Assembly (NCBI GenBank): GCA_963667075.1
Contig: OY762938.1
Coordinates: 744,001 to 808,000, forward strand
Length of the DNA: 64,000 nucleotides
From: G963667075 sp963667075
Lineage (GTDB): Bacteria > Pseudomonadota > Alphaproteobacteria > Micavibrionales > Micavibrionaceae
Direction: 5' to 3'
Shown: positions 1-9,500 of the stretch, in pieces
Position numbering within the stretch: the stretch's first letter is position 1
Layout of the letters: every line of letters starts with the position of its first letter
The notes under the pieces: model-generated
The model's input: only the letters and a program-made list of their open reading frames with translations
Databases searched by the model: none
What the model was told of the DNA's origin: nothing
Position numbers and translations under genes: made by a program

Positions 1-1
1 T

Positions 2-337
2 GATAGTCAGGCCTCTTTCTTTCTGGATTATGCCGAACAAGGCTTAAAAGCACACGTCTTTAGAGATAAGTTTGAAGAGGATTTAAAAAGAGAAACGCGC
101 AAAATCGTTCTCCATATCAAGGAGTGCGTAAAACAGGCCGGTGTCTCTTTTGGAGATATAACAACACTGTTTATGACAGGCGGAAGCTCCTCCATTCCTC
201 TAGTTGCCAACGCCTGTAAAAATACTGTCCCCAATGCCCTATTGGTCAAAGGCGATAAGTTTGGAAGCGTCACAGCCGGCCTTGCACTGGATTCCAGAAA
301 AAAATTCGGAAACGAAAAGAGACGGAACTTGGTTTAA
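2..337 (+). CDS. Hsp70-like (DnaK/YegD family) protein, C-terminal part
   Basis: The reading frame is open from base 2 to a TAA at 335-337, so this is the 3' end of a gene that begins outside the window. The last ~45 residues carry an Hsp70 nucleotide-binding-domain signature: a phosphate-loop-like MTGGSSSIPLV followed by GDKFGSVTAGLAL, which matches the end of the short YegD-type Hsp70 relatives rather than full DnaK, because no substrate-binding domain follows. Such proteins are putative ATP-dependent chaperones of unknown client. The gene ends about 150 bp before the next start, and no strong terminator is visible there. The family call is good, but the exact subfamily rests only on the short C-terminus. 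Confidence 0.75.
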   Translation, partial: DSQASFFLDYAEQGLKAHVFRDKFEEDLKRETRKIVLHIKECVKQAGVSFGDITTLFMTGGSSSIPLVANACKNTVPNALLVKGDKFGSVTAGLALDSRKKFGNEKRRNLV

Positions 338-488
338 GAATCCTTCGCGTAGTCTTGGTACAATTTAGCTATAAGAATGGTCTATTCTTAATCAAAAACA
401 CTATATATTTAAAGAACAATAAATGAATAAGACATTTGGCGCAGTCTAGAAAATATATACCATGAAATGGTTTTAGAGAGGTTTTTCT

Positions 489-1733
489 TTGATGAATAAA
501 AAAATTGCCATTATTGGGGGAGGACCATCCGGCTTGATGGCCGCGGAAGTCTTATCAGCCAAAGGGTTTAATGTCACTATTTATGAACGAAAACCGTCTT
601 TGGGTCGAAAATTTTTGATGGCCGGGCGCGGTGGTTTAAATATTACTCATTCAGAAAATCTAGAGTCTTTTATCAAAAAATATGGCGCACAATCAGGTAT
701 TTTAGAGCCTGTTATAAATAATTTTCCGCCACAGGCACTACAAGAATGGTGCGAAGGATTAGGGGAAAAAACGTTTATAGGAACAAGTGGCCGTGTATTC
801 CCCAAATCTTTTAAATCCTCTCCGCTTTTGCGGGCATGGATTAAGCGCTTAGGCACTCAAGGCGTTCAATTTATGCTTAATCATGACTGGCAGGGATGGG
901 ATAAGAATGATCTTCTTTTCAAAACAGCCGAAGGATTATCCCGCATTAAGGCAGATGCGATAATTCTGGCCCTTGGCGGTGCATCATGGCCGCGCCTGGG
1001 GAGCAATGGATCATGGGTTGATGTTCTAAAAGCATGCGCCATTGATATTGCACCGTTACGTCCTGCCAATTGCGGATTCGTTGTGGACTGGTCCCCGGTG
1101 TTCTCAACCCGTTTTCAGGGACAACCGCTAAAACCCGTTGGTCTGTCTTTTCAAAATCAGCACATTCACGGGGAATGCCTCATTGCAGAAAAAGGCATAG
1201 AGGGCGGCGCGATCTATAGGCTGTCCTCTTTGTTACGAGAAGAAATCTATAAAAGTGGCACGGCAGAGCTTATCCTTGATCTAAAACCTGATCTTAGCCT
1301 TAAAAAAATCCTGCAACGATTGCAAAAACCAAGGGGCAGACTGTCTTTAACGAACTACTTACGGAAGACTTTGAACTTGTCAAATGTTGCTATTGGTTTG
1401 CTGATGGAAAAGCTGGATAGAACGAGACTGAGCGAATACACGGCAGCTCAACTGGCAGAGCATATTAAAACGTATGGCTTAAAGCTGCAGGCTCCTTTTT
1501 CAATTGATCGGGCAATCTCAACCGCTGGCGGTGTTACGTTCGATGCGGTTGATGATCATTTTATGCTGGCAAACAAGCCGGGTGTTTTTGTAGCAGGTGA
1601 AATGCTGGATTGGGAGGCACCTACGGGCGGATATCTCTTGCAGGCCTGCATAGCCAGCGGCGTATATGTGGCGAATGGTGTAGAGCATTGGTTCGCTAGT
1701 GCCCGTTGGTCACAGGTAATCGCTCAGAATTGA
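489..1733 (+). CDS. FAD-dependent oxidoreductase of the HI0933/YhiN flavoprotein family
   Basis: A 414-residue flavoprotein. The N-terminus has a Rossmann dinucleotide-binding motif (GGGPSG, residues 10-15), followed by the family-typical GRKFLMAGRGGLNIT and, near the C-terminus, a second FAD contact region (TAGGVTFDAVD, then VFVAGEMLDWEAPTGGY). Length and motif order fit the HI0933-like/TIGR03862-type group, often annotated as aminoacetone oxidase family FAD enzymes; the true substrate is unknown and it is probably cytosolic. Two adjacent ATG codons (489, 492) follow an AGAGAGG Shine-Dalgarno-like stretch, so either could start the protein. The 3' end overlaps the end of the convergent Fic gene by 24 bp. 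Confidence 0.85.
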   Translation: MMNKKIAIIGGGPSGLMAAEVLSAKGFNVTIYERKPSLGRKFLMAGRGGLNITHSENLESFIKKYGAQSGILEPVINNFPPQALQEWCEGLGEKTFIGTSGRVFPKSFKSSPLLRAWIKRLGTQGVQFMLNHDWQGWDKNDLLFKTAEGLSRIKADAIILALGGASWPRLGSNGSWVDVLKACAIDIAPLRPANCGFVVDWSPVFSTRFQGQPLKPVGLSFQNQHIHGECLIAEKGIEGGAIYRLSSLLREEIYKSGTAELILDLKPDLSLKKILQRLQKPRGRLSLTNYLRKTLNLSNVAIGLLMEKLDRTRLSEYTAAQLAEHIKTYGLKLQAPFSIDRAISTAGGVTFDAVDDHFMLANKPGVFVAGEMLDWEAPTGGYLLQACIASGVYVANGVEHWFASARWSQVIAQN

Positions 1734-3272
1734 TGACTCTGCTTTACCGTCCAGTGCCGTTTGAACAAGTGCCCCCAAGAATTTCGTGAAAGGCTCTATG
1801 TTTTGGTTTGTGCTCGCCTCTTCAAGTGCGGCCATGTAGTCATTGCGCTTTTCCAGCGGCACAATCGTCCAAGGGTAGCCGCCACTGGAAAGCATGGCAT
1901 TCATTAAAAAACGCCCTGTGCGGCCATTGCCATCCATATAGGGATGAATATATACAAAGATAAAATGCCCTAGCACAACACGCACAGCGGCATTTTCCTC
2001 GGCTTGCAGTAACTCAAAAAACGCTGGCATAGCATCGCGCACAGCCTCTCGGCTTGGCGGCGTGTGCATGGAGCGACGGATAAAAACAGGCGCATTCCGA
2101 TAACCTGCCAAATCAGCAGGCTTGTGAATACCAGCCGTTACTCCGGGCGCAACCATTTCGCGATACCATACACGATGATCGTTATCGACGACTTCCCCTG
2201 CATTTTGCCCATCGAGTATCTGCTCTATGCTCTTGCGCACGGCCCGGTAAGCCTGCCAATAGCCTCGGGCGGCTAAGGCGTTCAGCCGCTCTTTATCATC
2301 GGCATTTTGTTCTGGGTTCCAGTCTCCAGTGCGAACGCGGTTGATCAACTCAGGCGTTACACGATATCCCTCAATAGATAGCGAGTGATAGGCGTCTGTT
2401 ACATACACATCTTCAACATGCTGCATGTATGCGGTTTTATCGACTGTGTGCGGAGGTGATTCAGGAAAGTGCGCTATCACTGTTTCTCGCATATCCTGCC
2501 ACATAAGCCGAATACGATTGACGTATGGGGATTGTTCGCGCCGTGAGAAGCTTAGGCTTGATTGTTGCTCAAACGGGTCAGTTTCGCGCAAATCATACCC
2601 AGCCGCGCGCATTGTACCCATAATATCGTCGGCAATCTGATTGCGGCCAATATTCCTGAATGCCCCCGCTAAACGGCCTGCAATAGAGCTATGCCCACCC
2701 TCCAGAAGTTGCTCCAAGACTTCAGAGGCATCACTAATCATGGATAATGCCGCGCGCATGTCCGTTGGGTTTTGAGTGAAGCTTTGTTTACTACAGGCAA
2801 TCAATGCAGCGGAAAGGCTGTAGATGCGCAGCCCATTTTTGATGCTAACTTGAGCGGGTTCAGGGAGCGAAGAACGGATATCCAAAAGTGACGTGCCGTG
2901 AGGTAATGCTGTTACATTGTTCCGTGCCTTGGTGGCTCGAACTAATAGCTGTTTTGGTACAGTCATATTTTCAGTATGAAGCGCGATAGATTGCTCAGGT
3001 GACAGGCACCAATCATCGCCTTTTAAATGATTAAGGTAGGCTGCACAAAATTGCCAAAAGGACGCATACCAAGCCGTGCTTTCCCCGCGCGTTTCATCGG
3101 GGCGTGCTGATACATACCAGCCCTTGATAACTTCCTCAAGGAAGCCATTTTGAACGAGGCGTTCACGATGAGTGCGCAAGAGATCGGCAGAGCGTATGGC
3201 AACTGAGCCATTTATCTGAAGGTCGTGAAGGGCTTCTAAGGCATCAGCCAGTTTTTCGGAAGGGGTTGCCAT
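1710..3272 (-). CDS. Fic family protein with N-terminal winged-helix-like domain
   Basis: A 520-residue protein. The C-terminal half carries the Fic catalytic loop HPYMDGNGRTGR, matching HxFx(D/E)GNGRxxR with Tyr in place of Phe, so AMP transfer (or another nucleotide/phospho-transfer) to a protein hydroxyl is expected. Upstream, YHSLSIEG contains an SxxxEG motif typical of the auto-inhibitory helix of class II Fic proteins, so the enzyme should be held inactive in cis. The first ~200 residues are not Fic: they look like a small winged helix plus an AbiEi-antitoxin-like fold (GWYVSARPDETRGEST, then LLVRATKARNNVTALPHGTS), suggesting DNA binding and autoregulation. This agrees with the 24-bp-spaced repeat array directly upstream. 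The target protein is unknown. It is convergent with the flavoprotein gene. Confidence 0.88.
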   Translation of the reverse strand: MATPSEKLADALEALHDLQINGSVAIRSADLLRTHRERLVQNGFLEEVIKGWYVSARPDETRGESTAWYASFWQFCAAYLNHLKGDDWCLSPEQSIALHTENMTVPKQLLVRATKARNNVTALPHGTSLLDIRSSLPEPAQVSIKNGLRIYSLSAALIACSKQSFTQNPTDMRAALSMISDASEVLEQLLEGGHSSIAGRLAGAFRNIGRNQIADDIMGTMRAAGYDLRETDPFEQQSSLSFSRREQSPYVNRIRLMWQDMRETVIAHFPESPPHTVDKTAYMQHVEDVYVTDAYHSLSIEGYRVTPELINRVRTGDWNPEQNADDKERLNALAARGYWQAYRAVRKSIEQILDGQNAGEVVDNDHRVWYREMVAPGVTAGIHKPADLAGYRNAPVFIRRSMHTPPSREAVRDAMPAFFELLQAEENAAVRVVLGHFIFVYIHPYMDGNGRTGRFLMNAMLSSGGYPWTIVPLEKRNDYMAALEEASTNQNIEPFTKFLGALVQTALDGKAESSILSDYL

Positions 3273-3283
3273 GGTGGTTCTTC

Positions 3284-3367
3284 TCGCTTATTGTGCGTAT
3301 CTATTATTCGCTTATTGTGTTGTATCATTATTCGCTTATTGTGTCGAGCAATAATTCGCTTATTGTG
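3284..3367. promoter_or_regulatory. Four-copy direct repeat array, exact 24-bp period, upstream of the Fic gene
   Basis: The 12-mer TCGCTTATTGTG occurs at 3284-3295, 3308-3319, 3332-3343 and 3356-3367, each start exactly 24 bp after the last. Three copies are preceded by an AT-rich ATTAT or ATAAT. The array begins 12 bp upstream of the Fic start codon and probably overlaps its promoter. A period near two helical turns places all copies on one face of the DNA, as expected for a multi-site operator. The binder is inferred to be the Fic protein's own N-terminal domain. Confidence 0.75.
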
Positions 3368-3463
3368 CTGAATGGTGCGAGCAGTTGAGGTTATGCAAAA
3401 AAATTAAGGCGCGTTTTCTTTGGGGAGTTCTTTGACTTCTGTAGTGCCAACCTCCCATTGTAG

Positions 3464-3637
3464 TCAGAGGTTAACATGAATAAAGCCAACGATGTCAAAG
3501 CCTAACCGTCTTGCAACGGAAGAACGTACTTCCTCAGGGTTGAGGATTTCTCCCTCAATAGCTGAAGATTTAAGAATGTCATTGGTCAGTACATTTAAAC
3601 TGGCCTCTTGTTTTAAATCAAAGCCAAGTGCTTGCAT
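3464..3637 (-). pseudogene. Truncated remnant of a second Fic gene
   Basis: The minus strand encodes a 57-residue ORF (ATG at 3637, TGA at 3464) that closely matches an N-terminal internal stretch of the 379-aa Fic protein encoded at 20784-21923. It covers the QALGFDLK region, the inhibitory-helix motif SSAIEGE and the NPEEVRSSVARRLG segment. The catalytic HPFxDGNGR part is absent and there is no recognisable start for the family before residue ~38, so this is a fragment. It lies just upstream of the intact class II Fic gene. It could be translated as an isolated inhibitory-helix peptide, but decay is the simpler reading. Confidence 0.7.
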
Positions 3638-3778
3638 ATATATCCCATCGTCCTGTTGTCCATTCCAGGCTCAGGACCTATTAAATTGTGAACACGGGTC
3701 AGAGACTCTGGACAACTTTAATTGGCAGGCGCAGATTTTATTATTCAACTTCTATGATTGGCGTAGCCGACTGAATCC

Positions 3779-3803
3779 AAAGCCCCGCTTCATGCGGGGC
3801 TTT
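3779..3803. terminator. GC-rich perfect hairpin, possible terminator
   Basis: AAAGCCCCGC and GCGGGGCTTT form a perfect 10-bp stem around a 5-nt loop. Only three to four T residues follow on either strand, so termination efficiency is uncertain. It sits in the ~430 bp between the Fic remnant and the autotransporter gene; besides this hairpin and the repeat at 4017-4036 I see nothing else recognisable in that stretch. Confidence 0.4.
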
Positions 3804-4016
3804 CGGGGTAATATTACGCTGTTCTCTATTCTTTGAAGACTTAAATGGTGGACACAGAGGGCCAGTTCAGATTTTCCGGCAGAAGAATTCTTGAGAACCT
3901 GTCTTTGGCTTTAAAAATAGTTGGGTATATTATTTACTACTGATTGTATTTTTTATCACTTGTTAGATTCTTCAAATATAGTTATTTGCAAAAGTACAAA
4001 ACACTCTAAAAGAATC

Positions 4017-4036
4017 ATTCTCGCGAAAGCGGGAAT
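4017..4036. repeat. Small palindromic intergenic repeat (REP-like)
   Basis: ATTCTCGC-GAAA-GCGGGAAT is an imperfect inverted repeat of a type scattered between genes in many proteobacteria. It lies about 30 bp upstream of the autotransporter start codon. A second, different palindromic unit occurs at 30263-30288. Confidence 0.5.
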
Positions 4037-4066
4037 CCAGATAAATGAATAGATCAAGGATCCCAC

Positions 4067-6214
4067 ATGTTTAATTCTCGCCTCTTCACTTGTGCTTCTG
4101 TATTTGCATTAATGGTTTTGCTTTCACCTACTGTAAATGCGGCGGATTTTACGGTCACTGTTGCCGGATCGCCAGATGCCGTCGCAAAGAGCCTTGGCGG
4201 CAGCGAAACCGGTACAATCGATACCGGAGCGACGCTCGCAATATCGGGCGCCACAGCCATCGTTACGGCAGGTGGAATCAGCAACACAATCACCAATAAC
4301 GGAACGGTGAGCAGCGATGCCGCAAACTACGTCATCCAGATTACGCCCACCGGCGGAACGACCACGATTACGAATAACGGCACGATTGATGCCACCGGCA
4401 CGGGGCAGAGCGTACGCATTGTGGCAGACAATAATACGCTCACTAACAACAGCACGATCACCACAGGCGGCACGGATGCTATTTTTGTCAACGGCGATAA
4501 CAACCAGATTATCCTGAGTAGTGGCTCCACCCTGACCGGGGGAATTAATTTTGCCGGCGGCTCCGGCAATACGCTGGAATACTGGACAGGAACCTCATGC
4601 CCCCAGGGCGGGGGTATTTGCACGGTTAGCGGCAGCACCCCCACGATCACGGCGGGAACGGCGGGCGTGGAATACAGCGAGGTTGTTCATGCCCTTGGCG
4701 GCGGTAATTTGGCAGGCAGCACCAAAACCGTAACCAAAGACAACACCACCGTGGCCGTGACCGAAGACAGCGTCAGGAACAATAATATGACTGAAACTCA
4801 GTCGATCACGCAGGCAGGCGAAATTGCAACAAATAAAGTCCAAAGTGCTGAAACTCAGTCTACAGGGGCTTCAACGTCTTCGACAACAACCGAAACCAGC
4901 AGTGCCCGCACCAGAACAATTGCTTATGATGGCAGTTTCGGGAGAACATTAGGTTATGCCTCATTTAACTATGGAGTGTTTATAAGCGGAGAAAACACCT
5001 ATTCAGCCACAATTGATCTTGTGCAGATGACAGAAGCGGAATTAACGACACTGTTCTGGGGCATATTTTTTGAGTCTAACTCTCTGTATCAGGAAATCTA
5101 TTATTCAAATCCAGACGCAATTGTAGCAAAGATAATTTGTGTAATGTCCATGCAAATGTTGCAGGCTATCACGGACGAACTGGACTACCGCAAGGATATC
5201 TCAGAGGGTACTCAGACCGGAATGTCTTCGGGAGATGCCTATCAATCCGAACTGGACAAAATGAAAGCAGCTCTGAACGATCGGTTGAGTAAAATGACGC
5301 CGGAAGAACGCTCCGCTTATGAGCAAGAGTTGAGTAAGTTAACGACACAACAACACAACAGCAAAGTCTATAAAGCCTGGGCGGAGGTCTATGGAAGTTA
5401 CCGTGAACGCCCTGATTATCACGATTCCGTTTACTCTAAAAATAAGAGCGGCGGTATTGTCGCGGGCGTGAATTTACCGCAAAAAATCAACGGTGTTAGT
5501 TACGGCGTTTACGCCAGTATATTTACCGGATCAACCGATATAGGCAAAATAAAGTTTCGTGAAATTGATACTCAAGGCGCGATGATTGGCGGCGTTGCAG
5601 CAACGAACGTGGGTGATTATGACGTTAGCGGACAGATCGCTCTCGGCTTCAGCGCCAATGACAGTGACCGGGTTGTCGGTGGTGGTTCTGCCAATGCCAA
5701 AGCAGATTACAACAGCTATTTTGCAAGTCCTTCCATGACAGTGTCGCAAGATTTCGTCTATGGCACGGTGAAATACAGCCCCTCTCTTACTGGCGGTTAC
5801 ACTCTAACCCGCACTGAAAGCTATACCGAGCACGGCTCTTTGGCGGATCAAACTATTGACGCCAAAACCAGCCATATGCTGAGTGGCCGCGCGCTGGTCG
5901 AAGCTACCCCGCTACCTTTGCTTTTTGGCGAACAACAAAGCGTACTAAAACATTCATACCGCGCAGGGTTGCAAGCTCATGCCGGTATTGGCGATCAAAG
6001 TATTGATGTGAGTGTTTTGGGTACAAACGTAACCATTGATCCAGATGCCGATCGTACCTTGGACGGAATTGTTGGAATAAATCTTGACTATTACGATATG
6101 AAACACGGTATGAATGTTTATTTTGACGGCGAAGCTGCCCTTGGCATTAACCATGGAGGACTGTCGGATAACATGGGAGGAACAGCGAAGGTTGGATTGC
6201 GCTGGACATTTTAG
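4067..6214 (+). CDS. Autotransporter-type outer-membrane protein
   Basis: A 715-residue protein. Residues 1-26 form a signal peptide ending in ..SPTVNA-ADF. Residues ~30-235 are Gly/Thr/Asn-rich and built of short repeats such as TITNNGTI, typical of a right-handed beta-helix passenger. Residues ~380-440 are charged and helical (QSELDKMKAALNDRLSKMT..). From ~440 on, KAWAEVYGSYRERPDY.. leads into a C-terminal barrel-like region that ends in LRWTF; a terminal aromatic residue is the usual outer-membrane-barrel assembly signal. It is therefore probably a type V secreted surface protein; its binding target is unknown. AAGGA lies 7 nt upstream of the ATG. Passenger-coding DNA is visibly richer in G+C than the stretch from ~4800 to 5300, so the gene may be mosaic. 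Confidence 0.82.
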   Translation: MFNSRLFTCASVFALMVLLSPTVNAADFTVTVAGSPDAVAKSLGGSETGTIDTGATLAISGATAIVTAGGISNTITNNGTVSSDAANYVIQITPTGGTTTITNNGTIDATGTGQSVRIVADNNTLTNNSTITTGGTDAIFVNGDNNQIILSSGSTLTGGINFAGGSGNTLEYWTGTSCPQGGGICTVSGSTPTITAGTAGVEYSEVVHALGGGNLAGSTKTVTKDNTTVAVTEDSVRNNNMTETQSITQAGEIATNKVQSAETQSTGASTSSTTTETSSARTRTIAYDGSFGRTLGYASFNYGVFISGENTYSATIDLVQMTEAELTTLFWGIFFESNSLYQEIYYSNPDAIVAKIICVMSMQMLQAITDELDYRKDISEGTQTGMSSGDAYQSELDKMKAALNDRLSKMTPEERSAYEQELSKLTTQQHNSKVYKAWAEVYGSYRERPDYHDSVYSKNKSGGIVAGVNLPQKINGVSYGVYASIFTGSTDIGKIKFREIDTQGAMIGGVAATNVGDYDVSGQIALGFSANDSDRVVGGGSANAKADYNSYFASPSMTVSQDFVYGTVKYSPSLTGGYTLTRTESYTEHGSLADQTIDAKTSHMLSGRALVEATPLPLLFGEQQSVLKHSYRAGLQAHAGIGDQSIDVSVLGTNVTIDPDADRTLDGIVGINLDYYDMKHGMNVYFDGEAALGINHGGLSDNMGGTAKVGLRWTF

Positions 6215-6232
6215 GATGCCCTGCACATTGAT

Positions 6233-6478
6233 ATGGATGTGAAGGCATTGGGTGCAGATGTTGAGCGTCATCTTTTCCTTGATGTTCCGGAGAATAATCC
6301 GGCATCAAATCATACGCTCGTCGTGCCGTTTAAAGTGCAAAGAGCGAATAGGGGTGCTCTTGTCCTGAAGCCGGATAGGCCTGAACATGATCCATTTGAT
6401 CTGCCACCAGTTCAGCTTCGTAATCTTATCCGTGGCATGATCTTGTATGCAGGCATAGGGCTAAACCCTATACAATAA
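6233..6478 (+). pseudogene. 81-aa ORF, possible recombinase C-terminal remnant
   Basis: A short ORF occupying most of the 338-bp gap between the autotransporter and the hybrid kinase. Its stretch VVPFKVQRANRGALVLKPD followed by PPVQLRNLIRGMIL weakly recalls the C-terminal region of large serine recombinases (polar beta segment, then a helix with RxLxR-like spacing), but this is a by-eye resemblance only. No Shine-Dalgarno sequence is evident before the ATG, and no catalytic domain is present. It may be a real small protein, a fragment, or a chance ORF. The rest of the gap shows no further structure. Confidence 0.25.
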
Positions 6479-6552
6479 ATATAATCTATGGCAAAATTTT
6501 CCTTCGTAGTTCGTGCCCTTGGAACCCTTTCTCTCTTTCAGGAAAATATCTT

Positions 6553-9500
6553 ATGCCCCTCTTCTCTGGAATTAGTCATATCTTTCCCAAACTGGCAACC
6601 CGCATAAAAACAATCACCACCCATAAACAACAAACCAAGCATGCCTATACTCTTATAACCGGAAAGCTGGCCGCCCTGCTTTCTATTGTGGTGATTTTTG
6701 GATGGTATATAAAAAGTCAAACGCTGGTTCAGGTTTTGCCAAGCTTTGCCCCGATGCAATATAATACCGCTTTGGGATTTTTGTTCTCTGGGCTGGGGTT
6801 GGTTTTTCTGGCTTTGGAGCGATACAGATATACTAAATTATTTGGCAGTCTCGCCCTTGCTTTAGGTGCCGCTACACTCTCCCAATATCTATGGGATATC
6901 GACCTTGGTCTTGATGAGTTCTTTGTCGAGCCTACCTTTATTACCAAAACCTCCCATCCCGGGCGGATGGCGCCCAACACAGCTTTGTGCCACTGCGTAT
7001 CGGGCATTACATTGCTTCTTGCCAGTTGGAAACAAAAGGAAAATCCGGCTTTGATCGTGGGAGTGGCCTTTGTGCTTCTGGTCTTAGCCGGAATGGCTTT
7101 GCTCGGTTATGCCATGCCGCAGGACTCGCTTTACGGCTGGGGGACGTTGACCCGCATGGCCATCCATACAACAACAGGGTTTTTGATTGTCGGATCGGGG
7201 CTGCTGGTTTACGGCATTCGCACATGCCAAAGCCATGCCATTGATATGTGGAAGATCGTTCCTCTGCCTGTTACCGCGACCATTGTTCTGATCTCTGTTT
7301 TTAGCTGGTACACTTATGGGGAACTCGCAAAAAAGAGCAATGATGCCCATCTGGATTCACTCATCAACGATACACAGGAAATTATCTTTGACCGCTTTAA
7401 TTTATACGAGGAAAGCCTGCGCGCCGGTTTGGGGCTGTATTATGCCTCCGACACGGTCACCCGCGCTGAATGGCGGGATTTTATCACGGCGCTGGAGCCG
7501 GGGAAATATCTTGCCGGGATTAACGGTGTGGGGTTCATTGACTCTGTGAGGGCCGAAGATATGGAAGATTATCTTGAGCGTTCCCGCCGCGACGATATGC
7601 CGGACTTTACAAACCACCCGGAAACGCCCTATCCCGACAAGTTCATCATTCGTTTTATTGAGCCGGTAGAAGACAACATCGAGGCTGTCGGTCTGGATAT
7701 CGGCTTTGAGAAAAATCGCCGCGCCGCCGCCGAACGCGCCAGAGATATGGGCGCTCCCGCGCTTACAGAAAAAATCCTGCTGGTTCAGGATCATGAAAAA
7801 AAGGCAGGGTTTCTTTTCTTAATTCCGGTCTATGAGACAAAGGGTGTGCCGCCTTCGATCGAGGAGAGACGCAAACATTTTTTAGGGTGGGTTTACGCTC
7901 CTTTTATCGGAGACAATTCCCTTGAGGGCATCAACACCATTAATAACAACCAGCTCGAATTCGAAGTTTATGACGGTGAGAATGAGATATCGGCAGATAC
8001 TCTGATTTATGCCAGCGCAGCACCAAGAGGACTGACAGCGGATCACAATCATAGTAACCATCCCAGCCATATTGAAGGTATTCATAAGCATACAACACTG
8101 ACGATCGGGGGGCAGAAATGGACACTCCTGTGGTATCCGAACAAGAATTTTATCTATCCGATGCAAGAAGGGCTGGGCAATGTTCTTCTGGTTATTGGTT
8201 TGATATTCGCTGCTTTCTTGTATTTCATGCTCGACCAGATTTTGCGCAGTAAAAGTATTATCCAGCGAAAAGTTCTGGAGCAAACCCACGAACTTCGCGA
8301 AAATGAGAAGCAAATTCTCAGCATGAATGAAAACTTGCGGAAATCCAATGAGGCTATACAGCAGGCTAACCAGCTCAAATCCGAATTTCTGGCAAATATG
8401 AGCCATGAAATACGCACGCCTTTAAACGGCGTTATCGGTGCTGCGGATCTTTTGCGTAAAACAAACATTACATCTCATCAGGAAGAATATTTAAATATCA
8501 TTACAAACTCTGGAGAGCGCTTATTAGGCATTATTAGCGGTGTTCTTGATTTATCAAAAATTGAAGCCGGGGAAATGGAGATTAATCCAGAGCCATTGAA
8601 AATTCAGGCATTTATTCACGATATTGTCCAGTCTATCGTCCCTAAAGCCAATGAAAAGAACATTGACGTTATTACCAATTACAAAGGCAATATCCCCTAT
8701 CTTATCTCCACAGATCCTGTGCGTTTTGGGCAGGTGCTCCTCAACTTGCTTGGAAATGCCATAAAGTTTGTTGAACAGGGCTATATAAAAATTCAGGTTG
8801 AGGAAAAAATCACCAAAAATAACCGCGCAACCCTGCTGTTTACTGTGGAAGATACGGGCATTGGTATTCCCGAAGACAAGCTGGAATACATCTTTGATGA
8901 TTTTACTCAAGGTGAGGCCTCAACAACCAAGAAATATGGCGGAACAGGTCTGGGACTAGCCATTACTCGCAAGCTGATTAACATGATGAAAGGGTCAATT
9001 AGCGTTGAAAGCGCGCTTGGCGTTGGCACTAAATTTATATTCGAGATGCCGTTTGATATTGTTGAAGCTGAAGAAAAAGGAAACAAACAAAAAATAAGAA
9101 AAATTGAAGATCTACGCGTTCTGGCTGTCGATGACTCTGCGGTGACATTACAATTTCTTTCTTTGTCGCTGAAAAAAATGAATATAAAGCATGAAATAAC
9201 TGAAAACCCGCTTAAGGCTTTGAAAATTATCAAGGAATCCAGGCAGGGCTTCGACGTGTTACTTACAGATTTTCAAATGCCAGAGATGAATGGTGACAAG
9301 CTTGCTCAGAAAATCCGGGATGATAAGCAGATAAATAATGATATGAAGATTATTGTTTTTTCTGCGCTTGGGCGTATGGACACAAAGGAAGAAGAAACAT
9401 TAAAGCAACATGTCTTTGACGGATATCTCCTTAAACCCGTCGATCCCGATAATCTAAGTAAAATACTTTATGAAGTTTGTATTCCCGGGGCGAGTCCAAC

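Noticed and set aside
3284..3367. CRISPR array
   Set aside because: Repeats are 12-14 bp with 10-12-bp intervals, too short for CRISPR, and no cas genes are present; a promoter-proximal operator array is the better reading.
3492..3836. A 114-codon plus-strand ORF
   Set aside because: Its first half is the antisense of the Fic remnant (3464-3637) and its end runs through the hairpin at 3779-3803; no similarity to a protein family.
5531..6271. Antisense ORFs within the autotransporter gene
   Set aside because: No ribosome-binding sites or family motifs; they are reading-frame shadows of the barrel-coding sequence.
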